From an uncultured candidate division Zixibacteria bacterium (GTDB taxonomy: Bacteria; Zixibacteria; MSB-5A5; GN15; FEB-12): a stretch of 11,529 nt of DNA. The position numbers and the translations under genes were made by a program. The DNA is taken from NCBI GenBank assembly GCA_913009765.1, contig CAJVYT010000109.1, positions 1 to 11,529 of the forward strand, given 5' to 3'. Positions within the stretch are counted from its first letter, which is position 1. Each line of letters begins with the position of its first letter. Positions 1 to 7,432 of the stretch are shown piece after piece. The notes under the pieces were generated by a model, which did not search any database, was not told where the DNA came from, and worked only from the letters and a program-made list of their open reading frames with translations.

Positions 1-75
1 GAGCGGCAATGATGGGAGTAGTGGTGAGTTGTATTGAGGTGATACCTCAGATGCTATAGCATGATTTTTTTTTTT
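1..75. other. Non-genomic read-through sequence outside the adapter
   Basis: This stretch lies outside a complete Illumina adapter and ends in a run of 11 T (65-75) directly against it. Read on the minus strand it is adapter, then poly-A, then unrelated sequence, which is what a sequencer reports after running off the end of a short fragment. It should not be annotated biologically, and the T run is not a terminator. Confidence 0.9.
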
Positions 76-133
76 AATGATACGGCGACCACCGAGATCT
101 ACACTCTTTCCCTACACGACGCTCTTCCGATCT
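76..133 (+). other. Illumina P5/TruSeq universal adapter (contamination)
   Basis: The 58 bases match the Illumina TruSeq universal (P5) adapter as I know it, from its first bases AATGATACGGCGACC to its last bases CTCTTCCGATCT. Genomic sequence starts at 134. The reading frame of the first gene runs open into the adapter, so no start codon near here can be trusted. Confidence 0.98.
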
Positions 134-134
134 G

Positions 135-1655
135 TTGGCGTATCAGGAGCTTGTCCTTGGTGATTTGAACACTGTTGTCAGCTATAAAGATAAAAAGCTT
201 ACTATTGATTCGGTGGTTGTCTTCTCCAACCCGGGGATTTATCGTGCTAATGGATATTTATATGTAGATCTTGAGTTTACATCGGGTGATATAAATAGAT
301 TTCCAAATTATCCTATGTATATACAATGCAATGCCACAGACAGCCGTTTTGATTTAGTCTCGCATATACTTCCATCTGTTGAAGAAATCAAAGGAGATTT
401 TTTTGCTGACTTTATTCTCTCCGGTACACCTAAAAAACCTCATTTAGAGGGGGATGCATATATAAAGCGTTATTTTAGTGAAAAAGAAAATTCTTTTCAA
501 CCCGTACAATTAAAATATTTTGATTTGGAAGCACCACTCTATTCCGATTCTGCAGGTGTGACCATGTTTGATAATAAAATTCAAATTGATACTATCGACA
601 TATACGTGTATGAAAACAAAGATCGCAAACAAAAACGGTATGCGTATATTACCGGTGACATAGAGGTTAAAACATTTAATAATTTACTATATAATCTTGA
701 AATAACTATTCCGGAAGCGATGCCTTTTATTTACGAGCTTGATGATATTAGAGGAAAAGCAAAAGGGGTACTGCATGTCAATGGTGAAACACCGCCGCTT
801 GTTACCGGAAATATAGAAATTACAAATATGAAGTATGAAGTTAATTTTGCAGAGGAATATCAAGGTTCTCCAATTATGTTAGCACTAATGGGAGAAAACA
901 GTTGGGATTTAGATCTAAATATTGAAATGCTTGATAACTACTGGATAAAAAATGATGATATAGATGCAGAGTTTGCCGGTGAAATTAAATTAAAAAGAAC
1001 AAGCGGTGTCTATAAGTTTGCCGGTGAAATGGAAATTTTAAGAGGTGACGGTTATTTGTTTGATAAAACTTTTCGTCTTGATCCGGGTGGGTCAGTTATT
1101 TTTCAAGGGGATGACCAATTTAATCCAAATTTAGATCTCACCGGATATACTCGTCTGCCTGCTCCAAAAGATAATATAGAAAGTGATAATACAAATGAGC
1201 AGCTTAAATTGGGAATCCATATTACCGGAACGTTAGAAGAACCTTTTATTAATGTAACAGAAGATTCCGACTTTGGGTCAAATGAAAGTATTATACCTCT
1301 TATTGTTGCTAATTATAGCGGAAGTGCTACTGAGGTCTCCAGCTCATTTGAGCATAGAATCAATGACCTTATCACGACTCAAGTTTCTCAGATTGGAACA
1401 AAGCAACTTGGGGTAGAAACATTTGAGATAAATCCTCATTACTCAGGTGGGACTTATGACCCTCGATTAACTACAGTTACTCTTGGCGGATATGTATTTG
1501 GAAGTGATATCTATTTTTCTATCGGTTCTGATTTTTCTTTTAGAAGAAATGAAGTGGGGCTTGAGTACCGTTTATCTAAGAGGTTTCTTTTACAAGGGGG
1601 AAAAGATGAGAATGATTTGCAGCACTTGAATATAAAACTTTATTTGGAACGCTGA
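135..1655 (+). CDS. TamB-like protein (DUF490/TamB domain), 5'-truncated by the contig end
   Basis: This is the C-terminal 506 residues of a TamB/YtfN-type protein. Such proteins form long beta-rich structures spanning the periplasm and work with an Omp85 partner in outer-membrane protein insertion or lipid transport. The TamB domain covers roughly residues 255-506. It shows the family pattern of an amphipathic LDLNIEM..NYWIKN strand (259-273), a GEIKLKR/GEMEILRGDGYLF block (282-309), FQGDDQFNPNLDLTGYTRLP (323-342), SQIGTKQLGVETFEI (418-432) and a final run of beta strands. Full-length members are usually above 1,000 residues, so more than half is missing. The true start lies outside the contig: the TTG at 135 follows the adapter directly and is only the first in-frame codon. 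The stop overlaps the start of the Omp85 gene by one base (TGATG), so the two are translationally linked. Identification by domain pattern is firm; the exact substrate is unknown. Confidence 0.9.
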   Translation: MAYQELVLGDLNTVVSYKDKKLTIDSVVVFSNPGIYRANGYLYVDLEFTSGDINRFPNYPMYIQCNATDSRFDLVSHILPSVEEIKGDFFADFILSGTPKKPHLEGDAYIKRYFSEKENSFQPVQLKYFDLEAPLYSDSAGVTMFDNKIQIDTIDIYVYENKDRKQKRYAYITGDIEVKTFNNLLYNLEITIPEAMPFIYELDDIRGKAKGVLHVNGETPPLVTGNIEITNMKYEVNFAEEYQGSPIMLALMGENSWDLDLNIEMLDNYWIKNDDIDAEFAGEIKLKRTSGVYKFAGEMEILRGDGYLFDKTFRLDPGGSVIFQGDDQFNPNLDLTGYTRLPAPKDNIESDNTNEQLKLGIHITGTLEEPFINVTEDSDFGSNESIIPLIVANYSGSATEVSSSFEHRINDLITTQVSQIGTKQLGVETFEINPHYSGGTYDPRLTTVTLGGYVFGSDIYFSIGSDFSFRRNEVGLEYRLSKRFLLQGGKDENDLQHLNIKLYLER

Positions 1656-3658
1656 TGAAAAAAATTACACTTTTTATAAGTATACTTGTGCTGCTTCTTT
1701 TATCTCAATCGGGTATGGCGGTCAATAAAGCAAAATTACGCTGGTTGAGAGATAAACCACTTATTGATTCAATTGTTATCAGTGGTAATCATTATATTAC
1801 CAAGTCTGAAATTAAAAATAGAATGTACTCTCGTAAACAAAGTTCTTGGAGAAAATTAAAAAAAGACCGTCGAATAAAAGTACAAAGAGAAACTTTGGGA
1901 CGGGATACACTTGAAATTAAGTATCTCTATCTTACCAAAGGATTTCTGAATATTAAAGTTAGAGAGACTTTTAGTCAGCTTGATAAATATCAAAAAATAA
2001 ATAAAGAACGTGACAATGATTCAATTCCGATGGCGATGCTTTGGATTAATATAGATGAGGGTACTCAATATTTATATGGTCGACAAAGTTTACATGGCAA
2101 TTTTGAAGAAAAATTTAAATGGACTCTGACTAAATTAATGCAAAAACTAAAACCAGGAGAACCTGCTAATCCTATTGAAATTAACAAAGTAACTTTTGAT
2201 ATGAAAACTGAACTTGCTAATCATGGCTATCCTTATTCAACTATTACTTTTACTATTGATACTCTTAAAGAGTTAAATCGAGCTGATGTGTCATTTTATG
2301 TTGATTCTGATTCATTAGTATATTTTGGTGATGTCACATTGGAAGGGATTAATCATTTTCCTAAATATGTCGGTTTACGGGAATTAAAAATAAAAAAGGG
2401 AGAACTATATAGCCGACAAGCAATTTTAGATTCACAGAGACGATTGTTTGAGTCAGGATATTTTACTTTTTCACAACTTACGCAATCCGATAGTTCGACT
2501 AACAGGCTTCAACCTGATTTTACCCTGAAAGTTCGTGAACGAAAATCGGAATTCTTTTCTTTGGCAAGTGGTGTAAGTCAATCAAAAGTAAAAGATTTGC
2601 AGTGGGATTTTAACTTAGGTGCCGGTAAACGCGATGTTGATTTTACTCATTTAAAAAATCCATTTAAAGATGGGGGGCATCGATTTTCTGTTTTTGCCGA
2701 CTATTCATTTTCTATCGGGTCTAACTCTCGATTGATAACTCATCGCTATCGTATGAGGTATACGACACCTTGGACATTTGGTATTAGAATGCCGTTGACG
2801 TTAACATTTGAGATTGAGCCGAGAATCAAATCACAAGTCGGAGATTTTAAAATTCAGCAATGGGCATTCTCTGTCAAAACAAGCAAATGGTTCGGAGATG
2901 AGATTAGAACAACAGCCGGACTTGAATACAATAATGTACAACTTGATACGAATATTGTTATTCCGCAGGATTTACTAGATATATCTATCCGTCGGAAAAT
3001 CTTTACTTCGTTCAGGTTAGATAGCCGAGATAATATATTTATTTCAACCAAAGGTCAGCTTTCAGAGCTTTCTGCAGATTACTATGGCGGATTTTTAGGC
3101 GGAGATAATAATTTTTATAAATTAGAAGCAGCCTGGTCGACCTACCAAAAAGTATGGCCGGGATGGATATATGCAGTTCGTCTCAAAGGCGGAGTTGCAA
3201 AAGAATTTGGAAAATCAAAAGAAGTTCCAATTGATGAGCGGCTCTATTTGGGTGGAGCAAACTCGATTAGAGGGTTTGTAGAGAATTCTTTGGGCCCTGT
3301 TCGGGTAGAATTTGATTCCACCGGAATACCGATTGATTCGTCTGCTATTGGAGCAAATTATACTCTTGTGATAAATCATGAATTCCGTTGGAAAACGGTT
3401 CAATTTTTCAATGTGCTGCCAATTGTCGGTAATCTTTTTAAGAAATTTCCTCAATGGCAGTCTTTGTTTTTTGATGCCGGAAATGGGTTTGCTGACAGCA
3501 GGGAAATTAAGTTCAGTCAATTTGCTTATTCGTATGGTACCGGTTTTCAAATTGTATCACCTGCCGGACCTATTAGAATAGATTATGCTCGCAGGATAAA
3601 AACTGATAGGTATGATGTTGATTCTCGTTGGCATTTTACTATATTGTATGCGTTCTAA
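1655..3658 (+). CDS. Omp85-family outer-membrane assembly protein, TamA/BamA-like
   Basis: A 667-residue outer-membrane barrel protein that probably partners the TamB-like protein just upstream. Residues 1-22 form a signal peptide: KK, a hydrophobic run LFISILVLLLL, and a likely cut after SGMA. Three POTRA-like repeats follow at roughly 36-104, 126-204 and 211-296; the third has the standard FGDVTLEGINHFP opening and an LFESGYF helix end. The rest (about 298-667) is the barrel, with the Omp85 loop-6 motif as YLGGANSIRGF (Arg539, Gly540, Phe541), the FFDAGNGFAD strand, the late SPAGPIRIDYARR strand and a terminal Phe that serves as the insertion signal. Three POTRAs and the tamB neighbour favour TamA over BamA, which usually has five, but lineages with a combined BamA/TamA make the symbol uncertain. 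The start ATG overlaps the tamB stop, with a GGA ribosome-binding core six bases upstream. Confidence 0.92.
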   Translation: MKKITLFISILVLLLLSQSGMAVNKAKLRWLRDKPLIDSIVISGNHYITKSEIKNRMYSRKQSSWRKLKKDRRIKVQRETLGRDTLEIKYLYLTKGFLNIKVRETFSQLDKYQKINKERDNDSIPMAMLWINIDEGTQYLYGRQSLHGNFEEKFKWTLTKLMQKLKPGEPANPIEINKVTFDMKTELANHGYPYSTITFTIDTLKELNRADVSFYVDSDSLVYFGDVTLEGINHFPKYVGLRELKIKKGELYSRQAILDSQRRLFESGYFTFSQLTQSDSSTNRLQPDFTLKVRERKSEFFSLASGVSQSKVKDLQWDFNLGAGKRDVDFTHLKNPFKDGGHRFSVFADYSFSIGSNSRLITHRYRMRYTTPWTFGIRMPLTLTFEIEPRIKSQVGDFKIQQWAFSVKTSKWFGDEIRTTAGLEYNNVQLDTNIVIPQDLLDISIRRKIFTSFRLDSRDNIFISTKGQLSELSADYYGGFLGGDNNFYKLEAAWSTYQKVWPGWIYAVRLKGGVAKEFGKSKEVPIDERLYLGGANSIRGFVENSLGPVRVEFDSTGIPIDSSAIGANYTLVINHEFRWKTVQFFNVLPIVGNLFKKFPQWQSLFFDAGNGFADSREIKFSQFAYSYGTGFQIVSPAGPIRIDYARRIKTDRYDVDSRWHFTILYAF

Positions 3659-3723
3659 ATTACTCGCAGACGGAGTAGTGTCAAAGAATTGTTTTTATTG
3701 AACAAACAGATTCTTCTTTTGTG

Positions 3724-3762
3724 TAGTATACTGAGTACGTGTTAAAAAATAAGGATTTTTAT
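3724..3762 (+). promoter_or_regulatory. Leader and possible -10 region of the iscS-mnmA unit
   Basis: A TATACT hexamer at 3727-3732 could be a sigma70 -10 element. The nearest -35-like sequence, TTGAAC at 3698-3703, is 23 bases away, too far for a standard promoter, so this call is weak. AAGGA at 3751-3755 lies seven bases before the ATG at 3763 and is a good ribosome-binding site; it decides in favour of that start over the GTG at 3739. Confidence 0.3.
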
Positions 3763-4926
3763 ATGAAACCAATATATCTTGACCATAATGCAACAACGCC
3801 CGTAGATTCCGAAGTTGTCGATGCGATGCTTCCGTATTTGACTCAGTATTTCGGAAATGCATCATCTGCTCATAATTTTGGGCGAGATGCAAAAGTTGCT
3901 TTAGAAAATGCAAGAGAATCAGTTGCTTCCCATATCAACTGTCAGCCGTCAGAACTTTACTTTACCTCGGGTGGAACCGAGTCTGATAATATTGCAATTT
4001 TAGGGACTGCACAAAAATACAAGAACAAAAAAAATCATCTGTTAGTGGGAGCAACTGAACATCCTGCTATTTTAGAACCTGCCGAATATTTACATAATAA
4101 ACATGATTTTAAAGTAGGTATTATCCCTGTTGATAAAGATGGTTTTATCTCTGCTGACACTCTTAATGAGTTACTTACAGATAAGACTTTTTTAACATCT
4201 ATTATGCTTGCTAATAATGAAACCGGAACGATTCAAAACCTTGTCCCGCTCATAAAAGCAGCCCATGCAAAAGATGCTCTGTTTCATACCGATGCGGTAC
4301 AGGCTATTGGGAAAATTAAAGTTGATGTGAAAGCTCTTGATGTTGATTTACTTTCTTTGACGGCACACAAGATCTATGGACCCAAAGGAATAGGTGCATT
4401 ATTTATTAAAGAAGGCGTTCGATTAGAACCTCTTTTTTATGGTGGCTCGCATGAGAAAAAAAGAAGACCGGGAACTGAAAATGTTGCCGGTGCGGTTGGA
4501 CTTGCTAAAACACTTGAAATTGCTCAAGCTGCAATGGATGACGATTTCAAAAAACTTACAGAACTCTCTGACTATTTTATCTTAAAAGTTCAGGCTTTGC
4601 TTCCTGATGTGTATTTGAATGGACCTAAAAGAAATAGAGTACCGCAGACTGTGAATTTATCGTTTCAGGGTGTAGAGGGTGAGTCTCTGCTTTTAGGGCT
4701 TGATTTAAAAGGTGTTGCCGTTTCATCCGGTTCCGCCTGTACATCGGGTGCGACAGAACCGTCGCATGTTTTACAGGCTATGGGAATAGATAAAGTTATT
4801 TCGCAAGGAGCAATTCGTTTTTCTATGGGAAGATCAACGACAAAAGAGCAGTTAGATTATCTGATTTCGGTTTTACCTGAAGTTGTCAACCGATTAAGAG
4901 AACTGTCACCGATTTATAATAAATAG
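3763..4926 (+). CDS. iscS: Cysteine desulfurase, IscS/NifS type (class V aminotransferase fold)
   Basis: A PLP-dependent cysteine desulfurase of 387 residues that turns cysteine into alanine and a protein persulfide used for Fe-S clusters and tRNA thiolation. Visible landmarks are the N-terminal YLDHNATTPV (5-14), His100 in ATEHPAI, NNETGT (151-156), Asp177 in FHTDAVQ, the PLP lysine Lys203 in LTAHKIYGPKG, RRPGTEN (234-240) and the catalytic loop SSGSACTSG with Cys326. The long mobile loop around Cys326 and the SGSACTSG sequence mark group I (IscS/NifS) rather than the SufS group. The start at 3763 is supported by AAGGA seven bases upstream; the eight extra codons from the GTG at 3739 add nothing conserved. 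mnmA begins 38 bp downstream on the same strand, so tRNA 2-thiolation is a likely main use. No IscU or IscA scaffold gene is present, so a dedicated Fe-S operon is not supported. Confidence 0.93.
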   Translation: MKPIYLDHNATTPVDSEVVDAMLPYLTQYFGNASSAHNFGRDAKVALENARESVASHINCQPSELYFTSGGTESDNIAILGTAQKYKNKKNHLLVGATEHPAILEPAEYLHNKHDFKVGIIPVDKDGFISADTLNELLTDKTFLTSIMLANNETGTIQNLVPLIKAAHAKDALFHTDAVQAIGKIKVDVKALDVDLLSLTAHKIYGPKGIGALFIKEGVRLEPLFYGGSHEKKRRPGTENVAGAVGLAKTLEIAQAAMDDDFKKLTELSDYFILKVQALLPDVYLNGPKRNRVPQTVNLSFQGVEGESLLLGLDLKGVAVSSGSACTSGATEPSHVLQAMGIDKVISQGAIRFSMGRSTTKEQLDYLISVLPEVVNRLRELSPIYNK

Positions 4927-4964
4927 AGTTTGTAGGTCTGAACTGATGTGGTTCTAATAAAATT

Positions 4965-6053
4965 ATGACAAAAAAAGTATTAGTCGCAATGTCAGGTGGG
5001 GTTGATTCTTCAGTTGCTGCTTATCTCTTAAAAGAGCAGGGCTATGAAGTTGTCGGGGCTCATATGAAACTATGGGACTATGTCGAAGTTGGCGGTGATA
5101 TATACAAAGACGGTCGATGTTGTACTATTGATTCAATTACCGATTGTCGTGTCGTTTGCGATGCTATTGATGCCCCATTTTATGTTCTTAATATGTCTCG
5201 GCATTTTAGAGATACGGTTATTGAAGATTTTATTTCTGAATACGACAAAGGACGCACCCCGAACCCGTGTATTCAATGTAATTCAAATGTGAAATGGACT
5301 GAATTTCTGCGTAAAGCAGAAGAGCTTGGGTGCGATTATATAGCTACCGGTCATTATTCTTTTGTTGAGAAAAATGAGAACGGTCGGTGTTGTATCCGCA
5401 AAGGTGTTGATGTTACCCGTGACCAGTCTTATGTTCTTTGGGGCGTTTCACAGGATGCACTTTCAAAAACTCTTATGCCATTAGGTGGGTTACTTAAAAA
5501 AGAAGTAAGAGAGATCGCTCATAAATACAATTTACGAACAGCCGATAAAGCGGAGTCTCGTGAAATATGTTTTGTTTTAGATGATGACTATCATAGGTTT
5601 TTAATTGAGATGGCTGAGAAAAATGGAAAGTCTTATGAGCCGGGGGAGATTGTGCATACAGACGGTCGAGTATTAGGACAGCATAAAGGAACGGCATTTT
5701 ATACTATAGGACAGCGTAAGGGGATGGGGATTTCATACCCGACTCCTCTCTATGTGCAGGTGATTGATATTGAAAAGAACCAAGTTATTGTAGGTGATAA
5801 TGATACGCTTTTTAAATCTGAACTGATTGCTGATTCACTTAATTGGATTGCTGTTGAACCTCAAGCGAGACCGTTTGGCGCTCTGGTGAAAATACGGTAT
5901 CTGCATGAACCGTCGGAAGCAACAGTGATTCCTCAAGTGGATGGTTCGGTTCGTATTGTATTCAAAGATTCTCAACGAGCAATAACTCCGGGGCAGTCAG
6001 TTGTATTTTATGATGGAGATATTCTGCTCGGCGGCGGGTTGATAGTTCGGTAG
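4965..6053 (+). CDS. mnmA: tRNA-specific 2-thiouridylase MnmA
   Basis: This 362-residue enzyme uses ATP to adenylate C2 of uridine 34 in Glu, Gln and Lys tRNAs and then replaces the oxygen with sulfur. The PP-loop motif SGGVDSS is at 10-16, followed by the adenosine-site segment ATGHYS (127-132). NPCIQCN (100-106) holds Cys105, equivalent to the catalytic Cys102 of E. coli, and SREICF (198-203) holds Cys202, equivalent to Cys199. GQRKGMGI (249-256) and the C-terminal beta-barrel ending LLGGGLI complete the normal architecture and length. One difference from E. coli is that its Asp99 is Cys102 here, giving a CxxC plus a distant Cys. That pattern is known from other phyla and resembles the cluster-binding triad of Fe-S dependent tRNA thiolases. 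The protein has ten cysteines, including two CC pairs (52-53, 142-143). No strong ribosome-binding site precedes the ATG. The iscS gene upstream is the obvious sulfur source. Confidence 0.95.
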   Translation: MTKKVLVAMSGGVDSSVAAYLLKEQGYEVVGAHMKLWDYVEVGGDIYKDGRCCTIDSITDCRVVCDAIDAPFYVLNMSRHFRDTVIEDFISEYDKGRTPNPCIQCNSNVKWTEFLRKAEELGCDYIATGHYSFVEKNENGRCCIRKGVDVTRDQSYVLWGVSQDALSKTLMPLGGLLKKEVREIAHKYNLRTADKAESREICFVLDDDYHRFLIEMAEKNGKSYEPGEIVHTDGRVLGQHKGTAFYTIGQRKGMGISYPTPLYVQVIDIEKNQVIVGDNDTLFKSELIADSLNWIAVEPQARPFGALVKIRYLHEPSEATVIPQVDGSVRIVFKDSQRAITPGQSVVFYDGDILLGGGLIVR

Positions 6054-6075
6054 AAATATTCTATAGCAAAAGTAG

Positions 6076-6098
6076 GGCAGCATCCCTGTGATGCTGCC
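6076..6098 (+). terminator. Perfect 9-bp hairpin downstream of mnmA
   Basis: GGCAGCATC (6076-6084) pairs exactly with GATGCTGCC (6090-6098) around the five-base loop CCTGT. It lies 23 bases after the mnmA stop. No T run follows, so by itself it is not a classical intrinsic terminator; it may protect the 3' end of the message or act together with the A/T hairpin that follows. Confidence 0.5.
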
Positions 6099-6106
6099 AA
6101 TGAAGT

Positions 6107-6165
6107 CTAAATAGTAAAAACTCATCTGCTTACAAAGATGAAACGTTTGATGATTTTTTATTTAG
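6107..6165. terminator. Probable intrinsic terminator after mnmA (A-rich arm / T-rich arm)
   Basis: The 5' arm CTAAATAGTAAAAACTCATC (6107-6126) pairs with the 3' arm GATGATTTTTTATTTAG (6149-6165) apart from small bulges. The sequence therefore reads A run, stem, T run in both directions. The six consecutive T at 6154-6159 follow the core TCATC/GATGA stem. The layout fits an end for the iscS-mnmA message. A shorter alternative stem, TCATCT with AGATGA, lies inside it. Confidence 0.5.
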
Positions 6166-6189
6166 ATAAATAAGATATAAATATAAGGA
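6147..6189 (+). promoter_or_regulatory. Weak candidate promoter and distant ribosome-binding site for the CaCA gene
   Basis: TTGATG (6147-6152) and TAAGAT (6171-6176), 18 bases apart, each match the sigma70 consensus at four of six positions and overlap the terminator arm. AAGGA at 6185-6189 is 19 bases before the ATG at 6209, too far to be its normal ribosome-binding site. A five-codon reading frame (ATG at 6190, TAA ending 6204) begins right beside it. Low certainty. Confidence 0.22.
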
Positions 6190-6208
6190 ATGTCCGCTTT
6201 TTAATATT

Positions 6209-7411
6209 ATGAGTCGAAATAAAATAATTTCAATAATACCTTTTCTATCAGGTCTATTAATGTGGGTATTGATTGAGTTTACGTTGCTCACAGAAGTCGT
6301 TCTTTGGACTGCACAACTCTTTCTTTTTTTTTCGATTATTCTTGTAATATGGCAAGGTTCTAATTTGCTTGTAGAATCATCTCAGGATATTGCCAATCAT
6401 TTTCATGTATCACCTTTTTTAATTGGACTCACAATAGTTGCATTTGGCACGAGTATACCTGAGTTGGTTACATCTTTAGTCGCGGGTTTCGGTGGAAAAG
6501 GAGATATTGCGGTAGCAAATGTTGTCGGGTCAAATATTTTGAATATTTCTGTTATTTTAGGAGGATTAGCTCTTCTTACTAAAGGAGGGCTTGTCATTAA
6601 CAGACAAACAATTAGACTTGATGCTCCTGTTTTGGTTTTTGGAGTATTGCTCATTTTGCTGTTTGTTGGTCAATCTCCGGTTGATACATCTTTTACTAAT
6701 GAACTAAAGCAGTTTGGTATTCTGAATTTAAAATTAGATTATATTGACTCTATAGTTTTACTGTCTGTTTTTAGTTCTTATCTGTATGTAATAATCTCCA
6801 TGAGAAAAAAAACAAATGAGCCTATGCTTCAATCAACAACCGACGTTGTTCTTTTGAATCAACAATTACCAAAAGTTGGTATTGATAATAATATAAATAA
6901 AAAAACTCTCGCACCCAAAGTTATTAGAATCTTGGCAGGATTAACATTAGTCATGCTTGGCTGCCATGTTTTAGTAGGTGAAGTGAAGTTGGTTGATGGG
7001 GTGATTACTGGGTATGGTGCCGTATGGTTTGCCTCTGTTTTGGGGGTTCCTGATTTTTTGATAGGGTTATCAATAGTAGCTCTTGGAACGTCTGTTCCTG
7101 AAATTGTCGTTTCACTTTCAGCTATTAGAGCTAAAGCTATTGATGTTGGAGTTGGAAATCTTTTAGGGAGTGCGATTTTTAACGTGTTTGTAGTCTTAGG
7201 AATAACCGGATTATTCGTGCAGCCACCTTTGGCAGATTCTATAACTATTAGCATCAGTGTTTTACATAGCCTTATTATCATGGGGTTGTTATTTTTAATA
7301 CTTTTTGTATTTCTTACAACGAATCAAAGGTTGTCTCGAAAAGAAGGTTTTGTTTTATTATGCATAGGTTTAACATATATGATTTATGAAATTATTGTTA
7401 ATTTTTCTTGA
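6209..7411 (+). CDS. CaCA-family cation exchanger (Na+/Ca2+ or H+/Ca2+ exchanger-like membrane protein)
   Basis: A 400-residue inner-membrane antiporter with two inverted alpha repeats. Repeat 1 has AFGTSIPELVTSL (78-90) and DIAVANVVGSNILN (99-112); repeat 2 has ALGTSVPEIVVSL (291-303) and DVGVGNLLGSAIFN (312-325). By comparison with the NCX_Mj structure, the central ion-site residues would be Glu85, Asn112, Glu298 and Asn325, with Thr81, Ser108, Thr294 and Ser321 nearby. NCX_Mj has Asp at the last central position, so ion or coupling preference may differ. The two halves are joined by a hydrophilic loop at about 198-237. An extra hydrophobic stretch at about 5-31 precedes the helix that normally comes first. 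nhaA starts 21 bp downstream, so the pair is probably co-transcribed and a Na+-coupled role is plausible. The ATG at 6209 lacks a close ribosome-binding site, but an in-frame stop at 6167-6169 rules out a much earlier start. Substrate is not determined by sequence alone. Confidence 0.88.
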   Translation: MSRNKIISIIPFLSGLLMWVLIEFTLLTEVVLWTAQLFLFFSIILVIWQGSNLLVESSQDIANHFHVSPFLIGLTIVAFGTSIPELVTSLVAGFGGKGDIAVANVVGSNILNISVILGGLALLTKGGLVINRQTIRLDAPVLVFGVLLILLFVGQSPVDTSFTNELKQFGILNLKLDYIDSIVLLSVFSSYLYVIISMRKKTNEPMLQSTTDVVLLNQQLPKVGIDNNINKKTLAPKVIRILAGLTLVMLGCHVLVGEVKLVDGVITGYGAVWFASVLGVPDFLIGLSIVALGTSVPEIVVSLSAIRAKAIDVGVGNLLGSAIFNVFVVLGITGLFVQPPLADSITISISVLHSLIIMGLLFLILFVFLTTNQRLSRKEGFVLLCIGLTYMIYEIIVNFS

Positions 7412-7432
7412 AACAATATTAGGAAATATAAG

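Noticed and set aside
65..75. T run at the left end as a transcription terminator
   Set aside because: It lies outside an Illumina adapter and is a sequencing artefact.
3660..3680. TACTC-GAGTA hairpin after the Omp85 gene as a terminator
   Set aside because: The stem is only 5 bp and the T-rich sequence is about 15 bases further on; too weak to call.
7145..7187. GSAIFN in the second alpha repeat of the CaCA protein, with Ala where repeat 1 has Asn
   Set aside because: By alignment to NCX_Mj the ion-binding Asn/Asp is the last residue of this motif (Asn112, Asn325), which is present; the Ala position varies among exchangers.
6859..7281. Long minus-strand frame opposite the CaCA gene (and similar ones opposite the Omp85 gene and nhaA)
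   Set aside because: They are mirror frames of well-supported genes, have no family resemblance and no ribosome-binding sites.
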